Below are positions 1 to 5,239 of a stretch of 5,239 bases of DNA, piece by piece; position 1 is the first letter of the stretch; every line of letters starts with the position of its first letter. This DNA is from MWDV01 sp964634255. GTDB taxonomy: Bacteria > Verrucomicrobiota > Verrucomicrobiia > Limisphaerales > MWDV01. Location: assembly GCA_964634255.1 (NCBI GenBank), contig CAZWJC010000348.1, forward strand, positions 1 through 5,239, written 5' to 3'. The position numbers were made by a program, and so were the translations under genes. The notes under the pieces are model-generated. The model worked only from the letters and a program-made list of their open reading frames with translations. It made no database searches and was not told where the DNA came from.

Positions 1-957
1 CTTGGCGCTCATCTCCGGCAGGATGCGCGGGTCGAGTTTGTCGAAGCCCACACGCACCTTAACTGTGGACTTCTGCCGGTCAGCAGTGGGAACAATCGCG
101 ATGACCTTGCAGGGAATCCTCCAGTTCGCATAGGCATCCAGCGCTGCCTCGACCGGTTGGCCGGACTCGACGCGGTGAATGTAGCTTTCGTTCACGTCGA
201 TCTCGATCTCCAGTGAGTCCATGTCCACGAGCGTGCAAATGCCCGTGCGGGTGAAACCACCGCCCGCCGAAATCGGGGAAATCATCTCGCCCGGCTGCGC
301 GTTCTTGGAAGTGACCATGCCGGGGAATGGGGCGCGGATGATTGTGTCCTCAAGCTGCTGCTGCCAGACGGCCACCTCGCGCTCCGCGACAGTCACTTGA
401 TTCTGCTGCTGCTGCAAGCGGGCCCGAAGCGCCTTGGCTTCGGCCTCCGCGCGATCCAAGTCCGCCTGCGACGCGATGCGCTCTTTGGCCAGCCCCGCAT
501 AACGCTTCAGTTCCAACTCGGCTTGCTCCAGACGGGCACGATTTTCCTCCACGCCGCTTTTCGTCGAGACCAACTGCGCCTCCGCCAGCCGAAGACTGGC
601 CTTCACATTCGTGTCGTCCAAACGCGCGAGGACTTGTCCTTCCTTCACCTTCATCCCCTCCTCCACCAGAACTTCGATGACCTTGCCGGTAAATTTCGAG
701 GAAACGGTCGCCGCCCGACGCGCCGTCACGTAACCCGAGGCGTTGAGGACCGTGCGATCTCCCGAACCACCCGTGGCAGCGCGCGCAGTGGCGGTCTGCA
801 CTTCAACCGGGCGATTCCGCTGCAACCACCAGGCCGCCGCGCCCAGCAGCAGCAGCGCCAGAAGCACAACGGCGGCAATCCAGCCGCGGGACGCGGGACG
901 CGTCACGGGCCGGCGTTCGATGCGCAAATCATCCAGCGTGGGTTTGGGCGCTTGCAT
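1..957 (-). CDS. HlyD/MacA-type periplasmic adaptor subunit (membrane fusion protein), 3' end cut by window edge
   Basis: This is the adaptor that links an inner-membrane transporter (ABC or RND) to an outer-membrane channel. The window holds 319 residues and no stop, so the C-terminus lies beyond the left edge. After a short cytoplasmic tail there is one membrane anchor (about residues 26-45, rich in Leu/Val/Ala, then 'WWLQRNRP'). Residues 75-115 form the first half of a barrel-sandwich (lipoyl-like) domain ('GKVIEVLVEEGMKVKEGQVL'). Residues 117-203 are an Ala/Glu/Gln/Arg-rich coiled-coil hairpin. Residues 204-227 give the second lipoyl half ('IIRAPFPGMV'), followed by 'GGGFTRTG' and a beta-barrel beginning near 'VDMDSLEIEIDV'. 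I chose the ATG at 957, which gives a natural short N-terminus. A TTG at 975 is possible, and no clear ribosome binding site is visible for either. It lies 42 nt after the ketopantoate reductase stop and is probably co-transcribed with it. The transporter partner, likely MacB-like, would lie further left; that is inference. Confidence 0.9.
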   Translation of the reverse strand, partial: MQAPKPTLDDLRIERRPVTRPASRGWIAAVVLLALLLLGAAAWWLQRNRPVEVQTATARAATGGSGDRTVLNASGYVTARRAATVSSKFTGKVIEVLVEEGMKVKEGQVLARLDDTNVKASLRLAEAQLVSTKSGVEENRARLEQAELELKRYAGLAKERIASQADLDRAEAEAKALRARLQQQQNQVTVAEREVAVWQQQLEDTIIRAPFPGMVTSKNAQPGEMISPISAGGGFTRTGICTLVDMDSLEIEIDVNESYIHRVESGQPVEAALDAYANWRIPCKVIAIVPTADRQKSTVKVRVGFDKLDPRILPEMSAK

Positions 958-999
958 CGGGTCGGTGCGCGCCAAAGAAACTGCTTTTTCCCGGGGCGG

Positions 1000-2007
1000 T
1001 CAAGCGCGGGCGGTTGGGCAGTTACGTGCCACGCCCGTCTGCAGTCTCGCGAGTTCGGTGAGGACGGCAGACATGGCGGCAAGCCTCGGCGTGGGGACGC
1101 CTACGCTGCGGGCTCGCCGCATGGGTTCGAGGAAAAGGGTCTCCAGTTCCAGCGGTTGGCCCTTCTCGAAATCCAGCAACGTCGAAGCTCGGTAGGCCCC
1201 CATGGTCCGCGTCAACTCGAACATACGATCTGCGAGGCTCTGTTGAACTGGCAGGCCGAGCGCGGTCGCGGCGGCGATAACCTCCAGCATAAGTTCACGA
1301 AGCAGCGCCGCCCAGCCCGGGTCGCCCAGTAGCGTATCTGTCGGCAGGCACGAAATCGGGTGCAACCGAAAACCGGCGTCCAACGCGCCCCGAAGCACGG
1401 CCTCACGACCCGCAATGCCCGCAACTCCGAGGCCATTGAAGGGAATGTTCCATACCAGTTTCTCCCAATGCGCACGGGCAAGGTCATCACTCACGAGGCA
1501 CGAAATACCGGCTTCGTTGAAGACCGTCGCCAGCTCCTGGGTGCGCCGCTGGGGCGGACGCCCAAACTCGCCGATGACGATTTGCCCATGGTCGGTGTGT
1601 CGGATGACCCCGGGCGCGATGCGGTTGAGGCAAACGAAACAAAGCCCGCCCAAAATCTTTGCCGCGGGCAGGAACTTCGCCAACGTCTCCTCATTTCCCA
1701 AGCCGTTCTGGAGCGTGAGCACGGCACTCTGCGGTCCGACCAGCGGCGAAACCAAGCGGGGCAACAGATCGTTCGCCGTCGTCTTGAGCGCAATCAGCAC
1801 CAAATCGCACGAGCCGATCTCGTCCGGTCGGCTGGCAGACCGCGGTTGAACGTGAAAATCCCCCTTGGGACTTTGCACATACACCCCCTGCCGTCGCACG
1901 ACCTCGTAATCCGACCGAAGCAGGAAATGCACATCCAAGCCGGCGCGACAAAGCTGCGCCCCATAGTAGCTGCCCACCGCGCCACATCCCACCACGCCGA
2001 TTTTCAT
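1000..2007 (-). CDS. panE: 2-dehydropantoate 2-reductase (ketopantoate reductase, PanE/ApbA family)
   Basis: The enzyme reduces 2-dehydropantoate to (R)-pantoate with NADPH, a cytoplasmic step toward pantothenate and coenzyme A. From the ATG at 2007 the protein has 335 residues. The N-terminus is a Rossmann fold with the dinucleotide motif 'GCGAVG' (residues 7-12). Residues matching the E. coli PanE active site are all present with the right spacing: K75 ('ALKTT'), N101 ('QNGLGNE'), K183-N187-N191 in 'WEKLVWNIPFN', and S275 with E287 twelve residues later. It is slightly longer than the usual 300 or so residues. A GTG at 2016 would add three residues. I prefer the ATG because the family typically starts 'MKI' and an AGGTG lies about 7 nt upstream. 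Paralogues of this family occur outside pantothenate synthesis, and panB/panC are not in view, so the gene name is likely but not proven. The gene begins only about 35 nt after the terminator of the HU gene and is followed by the adaptor gene. Confidence 0.9.
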   Translation of the reverse strand: MKIGVVGCGAVGSYYGAQLCRAGLDVHFLLRSDYEVVRRQGVYVQSPKGDFHVQPRSASRPDEIGSCDLVLIALKTTANDLLPRLVSPLVGPQSAVLTLQNGLGNEETLAKFLPAAKILGGLCFVCLNRIAPGVIRHTDHGQIVIGEFGRPPQRRTQELATVFNEAGISCLVSDDLARAHWEKLVWNIPFNGLGVAGIAGREAVLRGALDAGFRLHPISCLPTDTLLGDPGWAALLRELMLEVIAAATALGLPVQQSLADRMFELTRTMGAYRASTLLDFEKGQPLELETLFLEPMRRARSVGVPTPRLAAMSAVLTELARLQTGVARNCPTARA

Positions 2008-2043
2008 CTGCCGCACCTACTTTCCCGACTCTGTCCACCAATG

Positions 2044-2076
2044 AAAAAGGGGCACCCTGAACGCTCAGAGTGCCCC
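2044..2076 (-). terminator. Strong intrinsic terminator after the HU gene
   Basis: The arms GGGGCAC (2049-2055) and GTGCCCC (2070-2076) form a perfect 7-bp stem. After one mismatch, CTGA/TCAG (2057-2060 with 2065-2068) adds 4 bp closed by a 4-nt loop. Read on the minus strand, the stem is followed by CC-free TTTTT (complement of 2044-2048). There is no T-run on the plus-strand side, so it works for minus-strand transcription only. It begins 16 nt after the HU stop codon. Confidence 0.9.
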
Positions 2077-2092
2077 GCGAAAACAAAGCGGA

Positions 2093-2380
2093 TTACTTCG
2101 CGCCGAGGATCGCATCCTTGGCAGCCTTGGCGACGCGGAACTTGACCACGCGCTTGGCCGGGATGTTGATGGTTTCACCCGTCATCGGATTACGGCCGAC
2201 GCGAGCCTTGCGGTTAACGAGCACCAGCTTGCCGAGTCCCGGCAGCGTGAAAGTGTTCTTGGCGTTCTTGTAGGCGAGCGCGGCGAGATCATCCAGAAAC
2301 TGAGCGGCCTGTTTCTTGGTGATGCCAACCTTCTCGGCCATCGTGGAGGCGACCTGCGATTTTGACAGTGCTTTTGCCAT
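2093..2380 (-). CDS. HU/IHF family DNA-binding protein
   Basis: This is a small histone-like protein of 95 residues, the standard HU size. It acts as a dimer that bends and compacts DNA. The N-terminal helices ('LSKSQVASTMAEKVGITKKQ', 'AAQFLDDLAALAYKNA') are followed by the beta-sheet 'FTLPGLGKLVL'. The DNA-binding arm contains the family signature 'GRNPMTGETINIPA' (about residues 62-75), including the Pro that intercalates into DNA (P65), then the closing 'VVKFRVAKAAKDAI'. I chose the ATG at 2380. The frame stays open far upstream (to 3043), but that extension resembles no HU protein and crosses a terminator. The leader is A-rich and contains an ACACACAC stretch, with a weak GAGA ribosome binding site about 5 nt before the ATG. 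The gene has its own likely promoter and terminator, so it appears monocistronic. HU and IHF subunits cannot be told apart safely from this sequence alone. Confidence 0.95.
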   Translation of the reverse strand: MAKALSKSQVASTMAEKVGITKKQAAQFLDDLAALAYKNAKNTFTLPGLGKLVLVNRKARVGRNPMTGETINIPAKRVVKFRVAKAAKDAILGAK

Positions 2381-2437
2381 ATTCTCTGTGTGTGTTTGTT
2401 TTTTTATTCGGTTCAAACTTGTCCGACTTGCGACGCT

Positions 2438-2465
2438 ATTAAAGCCCCTTCGCCCCGGCGTGCAA
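2438..2465 (-). promoter_or_regulatory. Candidate sigma70-type promoter of the HU gene
   Basis: On the minus strand a -35-like TTGCAC (2460-2465) is followed after 16 nt by a -10-like TTTAAT (2438-2443). The -10 matches the consensus in five of six positions, the -35 in three of six. Transcription would start near 2431, giving a leader of about 50 nt before the HU ATG. It sits immediately downstream of a terminator, which fits an independent transcription start. Consensus match only. Confidence 0.45.
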
Positions 2466-2476
2466 GCGGAAAATGG

Positions 2477-2499
2477 AAAAAAAACCCAGCAAAACTGGG
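2477..2499 (-). terminator. Intrinsic terminator ending the rlmN / candidate RNA transcript
   Basis: The arms CCCAG (2485-2489) and CTGGG (2495-2499) pair around a 5-nt loop. On the minus strand the hairpin is followed directly by eight T residues (complement of 2477-2484). The stem is short but the U-tract is excellent. It stops minus-strand transcription coming from rlmN or from an RNA gene in between, just before the HU promoter. Confidence 0.75.
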
Positions 2500-2706
2500 G
2501 AATTGCCTTGATGCAGCGCGGTCTTTGGGTGATAGAAACCGCGCCCACCGACCAGACGCCGAATCGCATGACTCTTGCGAGTGCCTGAAAATACCTCAAC
2601 GATTGGCTCGCGAAGTAATCGCCTACGTGCGAACGCCCTCGCAGAAGGGACATAGGCGCTTGCCGAGTTCCAGGCCCTGTAGTGAATTGAGCGCGAACCC
2701 TCAGGC
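2477..2706 (-). ncRNA. Candidate structured RNA (or structured rlmN 3' UTR) ending at the intrinsic terminator
   Basis: No known family is recognised. On the minus strand the segment contains several hairpins. The first pairs 2620-2628 with 2650-2658 over 9 bp, with an inner CCCT/AGGG stem (2636-2639 with 2646-2649). The second pairs 2516-2522 with 2538-2544 over a perfect 7 bp, extended by two more pairs. The third is ACTC-GCAA-GAGT (2571-2582) with a GNRA tetraloop. The ends may also pair: 2701-2706 with 2505-2511, with one bulge. In the first two stems one position is a G-U wobble on the minus strand but a C-A mismatch on the plus strand, and the GNRA loop exists only on the minus strand. 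This favours a minus-strand RNA, as does the terminator. A -10-like TATAGT at 2709-2714 could start a transcript of about 220 nt, but its -35 is poor. I saw no tmRNA, RNase P, SRP or tRNA signatures. The pairings were found by eye. Confidence 0.35.
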
Positions 2707-2985
2707 TAACTATAGACCGGCCTGCCACTCGTATTCGATGGAGCCCGCTCAGGAGTCTGGTCAAGTAGGCGACGACCCCATCCGTGGTCGCGTTCGTGAT
2801 CCTTGAAGGACAGGAAACGACGTTGTCCATGAGATTGATCTCCTGTGGTTGGATCTTGCAGCCCGCCTCCGTCTCCACGATTTGAGGGTGTCTCGAATTC
2901 GTGGACCGGTGGGGGGCAGCGGCACGGCGTATTCTCCTCGATTTGCCACCGGTGTGGCTGCCGCTTTCTGGTCGACTGGCGCGGG
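2707..2985 (-). other. Sequence after rlmN with no supported gene
   Basis: Nothing convincing is encoded here. A perfect 5-bp hairpin (GCCAC 2945-2949 with GTGGC 2954-2958) lies about 28 nt past the rlmN stop, but it has no T-run after it on the minus strand, so it is not an intrinsic terminator. Two purine-rich, ribosome-binding-site-like stretches occur on the minus strand (AGGAG before a GTG near 2931, and AGGAG before the ATG at 2830). The peptides they would start are arginine-rich or run without a stop into HU, and resemble no family I know. It may be untranslated rlmN 3' sequence or decayed coding sequence. Confidence 0.5.
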
Positions 2986-4152
2986 TCAACTGGTCTTCGC
3001 CGCGGATGTTTCTCGCTCCGTCTTCAAGCGCAACTGGCCGCACGCGGCGTCAATGTCCCCGCCCTTCTCGCGCCGTAGCGTGGCGATGACCTTCTGGCGC
3101 TCCAAGCCGGCCAGGAACGCTTCGCAAACTTGATCGGCCGGACGCTTCCAATCGAGCCCCTCGACTGTGTTGTAGGGGATCAGATTCACCTTCGCGCGCA
3201 GTCGGCGGGCGAGGGTGGCCAGCGGCGGCACTTGATCCAACCCATCGTTCACCCCTGCGATGAGGATGTATTCGAAGGTCAGCATTCGCCCCTTGTGCCC
3301 CAGGTAGTGCTCCAGGGCCGCGGTCAGCTCGGGCAACGGGAACTTGCGGTTGACGGGCATGATCTGGCTGCGCACGGCATCGGTCGCGCCGTGCAGCGAG
3401 ACGGCGAGGCGGAACTGCTCCGGTTCGTCGGCCAGCCGCCGGATTTGCGGCGCCAATCCGCTGGTGGAGATGGTGATCTTCCTGGCGCCGATGCCGCCGC
3501 CCCACGGCGCGTTGAGGATGCGCAGGGCCTTGAGCAGGTGATCGTAGTTCGCCAGCGGTTCGCCCATGCCCATGATGACCAGGTTGTCAACGGCCCGCGG
3601 CCCTTGGTCCGCTGACTTCAACGGTTCACCTGCGGCGGCACCGGACGGTTGACGGCTGACGGCTGACTCCTTGGCCCACCGCTCGGTTGCCAAGACTTGT
3701 TCCACGATCTCGTGTGGTAGGAGGTTGCGTTTCCAACCGTTCAACCCGCTCGCGCAAAACTTGCAGCCGTAAGCGCAGCCCACTTGCGTGGACACGCAAA
3801 GCGTGTGGCGATCGCTCGCTTCACCGTAGAGCGCGGGGTTCGCCGGGATCAGCACGCTCTCGATGAGCGCGCCATCGGCCAATCGCCAGAGGAACTTCTG
3901 GGTGCTCTCCTCAGTGCCCTGCTTGCGGACGAGTTCCAAGGTTTGGAGCAAAAACGTGGCGGCCAGTCTATCGCGGAGCGCCTTGGGCAGATTCGTCATC
4001 CCGTCCCAACTGGCAACGCGCCTGGCGTAGAGCCAGTCGAGCACCTGCTTCGCGCGGTACGCCGGTTCGCCCAAGGCATGAAGGTGCGCGACTAATGTAT
4101 CGCGCTCAAAGGAGCGGATGTCTGGACGTGAGGGTGTCGGGTTGGCCGTCAC
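2986..4152 (-). CDS. rlmN: Dual-specificity RNA methyltransferase RlmN (23S rRNA A2503 / tRNA A37, C2)
   Basis: This radical-SAM enzyme methylates C2 of A2503 in 23S rRNA and A37 in some tRNAs, using two SAM molecules and a methylated cysteine. From the GTG at 4152 it has 388 residues. The [4Fe-4S] cysteines are in 'CAYGCKFC' (C126, C130, C133). The SAM-binding 'MGMGEPL' is near 194-200. The methyl-carrying Cys is C371 in 'DIDAACGQL', and C119 and E98 ('IESVLIP') match conserved positions. I chose the GTG at 4152 because its first bases overlap the TGA stop of the upstream gene (GTGA, 4149-4152), a usual sign of translational coupling. An ATG at 4230 in the same frame would need an 82-nt overlap and would add residues not typical of RlmN. 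Between 'LATERWA' and 'VDNLVIMG' the protein is about 17 residues longer than E. coli RlmN as I recall it; this stretch contains a short DNA tandem repeat. The N-terminal domain looks normal. Confidence 0.97.
   Translation of the reverse strand: MTANPTPSRPDIRSFERDTLVAHLHALGEPAYRAKQVLDWLYARRVASWDGMTNLPKALRDRLAATFLLQTLELVRKQGTEESTQKFLWRLADGALIESVLIPANPALYGEASDRHTLCVSTQVGCAYGCKFCASGLNGWKRNLLPHEIVEQVLATERWAKESAVSRQPSGAAAGEPLKSADQGPRAVDNLVIMGMGEPLANYDHLLKALRILNAPWGGGIGARKITISTSGLAPQIRRLADEPEQFRLAVSLHGATDAVRSQIMPVNRKFPLPELTAALEHYLGHKGRMLTFEYILIAGVNDGLDQVPPLATLARRLRAKVNLIPYNTVEGLDWKRPADQVCEAFLAGLERQKVIATLRREKGGDIDAACGQLRLKTERETSAAKTS
3644..3664 (+). repeat. Three tandem heptamers (GACGGYT) inside rlmN
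   Basis: GACGGTT, GACGGCT and GACGGCT follow one another without gaps, and a further partial GAC follows. The 21-bp array is in frame (three times seven bases is seven codons) and lies in the extended loop of RlmN just before the 'MGMGEPL' motif. It could reflect local slippage or a small inserted element. Confidence 0.7.
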
Positions 4153-4865
4153 GCGCCGATTTCCAGCGGCAAGATGTAGGGCTTGCCAGGCGCGAACCGG
4201 CGCGGCCCCGTGCCGATCTTGAATCGCCATTGGTACACGGAGCGCAGCGCAACGAAGTCACACTCCGGCACGCCGCTGGACTTGAACAACTGGATGGTCT
4301 CCACGCGTCCTTCAGCGCCCAATTCCAATTGTAGCTCGACCCGGACCCTCTGCTTCAGGGGAACGTCCCGCGGCCTTCGAAGGATAAGGAGCGGCGGATT
4401 TTGGAAATCGTATTGAATCTCTTCGCGCCGTGCATTTCGGGTGGCCTTTTTGACCTCGCTATCCGTCGGAGGGGCAAACTTCACGGTCTGTTCGCACCGC
4501 GCTGAAACCGCGATCCCGTTCGACTGGGCTGGTCCCCAGCTCCAAGTCTTGACGGCAACCATCGCCGCCAGGTCCATCAAATCCTGGCCACTTGAGCGTT
4601 TCACCTTGCGGTCCCGCACGGCACCTGAACCGTCCACAACGAACTCGATGACGACTTCGCCTGTCAAGCGTTTAGCGGTCGCACGAGGGGGAAACGCAAC
4701 TCGCTGCAATTCCATCAGCTTTGGAGGCTCGTAACGGGCTCGCGGGTTCTCGGGCGAAGAAGCCCGACTGGGCTCGGGCGTTTGCACGACGGTTGTGTCC
4801 GCCCACGCCACCATGTGACTTGTAACGACGGCCAACACCAATGAGATCGTCCTGCGCCTCTTCAT
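4149..4865 (-). CDS. Exported protein with two tandem TonB C-terminal-like domains
   Basis: The protein has 238 residues. A Sec-type signal peptide is visible (MKRRR, then a hydrophobic stretch to 'AWA', with probable cleavage before 'DTT', residues 23-25). There is no lipobox Cys. A short Pro/Ser-rich linker (about 28-50) leads to a first TonB-C-like domain at roughly 55-130 ('GEVVIEFVVDGSGAV', 'SSG', 'AAMVAVKTWSW'). A second, more divergent copy lies at roughly 160-236 ('VRVELQLELGAEGRV', 'SSG', 'ALRSVYQWRF'). The shared order (G-x-V strand, SSG, Asp/Ala helix, W-x-F/W strand) supports a duplication. Classical TonB keeps an uncleaved membrane anchor and works with ExbB/ExbD. Here the N-terminus looks cleavable and no ExbBD is in view, so an energy-transducer role is uncertain. 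I chose the ATG at 4865 because it begins the signal peptide cleanly; a GTG at 4880 is possible. Its stop overlaps the rlmN start, and it lies about 70 nt after the phosphorylase gene. Confidence 0.85.
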   Translation of the reverse strand: MKRRRTISLVLAVVTSHMVAWADTTVVQTPEPSRASSPENPRARYEPPKLMELQRVAFPPRATAKRLTGEVVIEFVVDGSGAVRDRKVKRSSGQDLMDLAAMVAVKTWSWGPAQSNGIAVSARCEQTVKFAPPTDSEVKKATRNARREEIQYDFQNPPLLILRRPRDVPLKQRVRVELQLELGAEGRVETIQLFKSSGVPECDFVALRSVYQWRFKIGTGPRRFAPGKPYILPLEIGA

Positions 4866-4933
4866 TTCCGATGCAGCCACAAGAGTGATGGCATGGTGTT
4901 GCCCAAGAGCAGCTCGCTGTCGTCAAGTAAGGC

Positions 4934-5239
4934 CTACCCCTTCAGGTAATATTTCTCCGCGTACTCCCGTACCATGCGGTCCGTGCTGAACTGCGGCACG
5001 AGGGTGACGAAGGCGCGGCGGATGCGTTGAATCCATCCGCGCGGGATGCCTTGCGCGTCGCGCTGATAGAACAGCGGGATGACTTCCTCGGTCAGTGTCT
5101 TGAACAAGTTCGCACTGTCCACGCGGTCCTGTTCCTCGATGGACGAGGGATGGGAGTCCGGACCAATGGCAAAGCCATTCGTGCCGTCGTAGCCTTCGCG
5201 CCACCAGCCGTCGAGGATGCTGAAGTTGAGGCAGCCGTG
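4934..5239 (-). CDS. glgP: Alpha-glucan (glycogen) phosphorylase, C-terminal fragment, 5' end cut by window edge
   Basis: The enzyme releases glucose-1-phosphate from storage glucans using pyridoxal phosphate, in the cytoplasm. Only the last 101 residues are in the window. They begin at 'HGCLNFSILDGWWREGYDG', followed by 'TNGFAIG', 'EVIPLFYQRD', 'GIPRGWIQRIRR' and a final 'MVREYAEKYYLKG'. This end matches the short bacterial 'alpha-glucan family phosphorylase' type (GT35, TIGR02094-like) rather than the classical muscle or E. coli form, as I recall these families. The PLP-binding lysine region would lie upstream, outside the window. The stop is TAG (4934-4936). The gene probably heads the transcript that continues into the TonB-C protein and rlmN, because all share a strand and no terminator-like hairpin with a T-run is visible in the 68-nt gap. 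Confidence 0.93.
   Translation of the reverse strand, partial: HGCLNFSILDGWWREGYDGTNGFAIGPDSHPSSIEEQDRVDSANLFKTLTEEVIPLFYQRDAQGIPRGWIQRIRRAFVTLVPQFSTDRMVREYAEKYYLKG

Noticed and set aside
397..1332. 311-codon open frame on the plus strand (and smaller ones at 342-680 and 743-1195)
   Set aside because: It is antisense to the adaptor gene and the end of panE, both of which have clear family motifs on the minus strand. The encoded protein is Arg/Gln/His-rich with no recognisable domain.
1360..2145. 261-codon open frame on the plus strand
   Set aside because: It is antisense to panE and runs through the HU terminator. It has no domain or motif and is a shadow of the GC-rich coding strand.
2761..2949. 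Possible small minus-strand gene after rlmN (62 codons; or about 52 from a GTG near 2931 with an AGGAG upstream)
   Set aside because: The peptide is mostly Arg/Ser/Pro-rich after the first 20 residues and resembles nothing I know. The ribosome-binding-site match alone is not enough.
2500..2985. tmRNA, RNase P RNA, SRP RNA or a known riboswitch
   Set aside because: I looked for the tRNA-like ends of tmRNA, the conserved RNase P and SRP cores, and common aptamer motifs on both strands, and found none.
2845..3133. Overlapping plus-strand open frames opposite the rlmN 3' end
   Set aside because: They are antisense to the conserved RlmN C-terminus in part, overlap one another in different frames, and have no domain.
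3130..3615. 161-codon plus-strand open frame inside rlmN
   Set aside because: It is antisense to the radical-SAM core of RlmN, which is clearly conserved on the minus strand.
4881..4933. Promoter or terminator between the phosphorylase and TonB-C genes
   Set aside because: A TTGACG is present on the minus strand but has no -10 at a suitable distance. The short palindromic bit (CAGCGAGCTG) has no T-run after it.

Overview
The window is a GC-rich piece of a Gram-negative bacterial chromosome. Every gene I can support lies on the minus strand, so transcription runs from high to low coordinates. No mobile element, tRNA, rRNA or CRISPR array is visible. The envelope proteins (a TonB C-terminal-domain protein and a membrane-fusion adaptor) imply an outer membrane. 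The adaptor's style, with a 'DDLRIERR' N-terminus and a 'GGGFTRTG' stretch before 'VDMDSLE', together with the gene mix, reminds me of Verrucomicrobiota or a related PVC group. That taxonomic guess is inference from memory, not a search result.

Layout from right to left, in the direction of transcription. (1) The C-terminal 101 residues of an alpha-glucan (glycogen) phosphorylase, cut by the right edge. (2) After about 70 nt, an exported protein with two tandem TonB-C-like domains. (3) rlmN, the 23S rRNA/tRNA A2503/A37 C2-methyltransferase, whose GTG start overlaps the TonB gene's stop (GTGA). (4) A stretch of about 490 nt without a convincing protein. Its distal 230 nt carries several hairpins and ends in an intrinsic terminator, so it may encode a structured RNA or a structured 3' UTR. 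(5) A monocistronic HU-family DNA-binding protein gene with a plausible sigma70-like promoter and a strong intrinsic terminator. (6) A ketopantoate reductase (PanE/ApbA family) with all expected catalytic residues. (7) After 42 nt, the first 319 residues of an RND/ABC-type periplasmic adaptor, cut by the left edge.

The genes look like three transcription units separated by terminators: glgP-tonB-like-rlmN-(RNA), HU, and panE-adaptor. They do not form one pathway: storage glucan breakdown, envelope function, ribosome modification, nucleoid structure, pantothenate synthesis and export are all represented. This is mostly an ordinary core-genome neighbourhood. The least explained parts are the hairpin-rich region after rlmN and the double TonB-C protein translationally coupled to rlmN.
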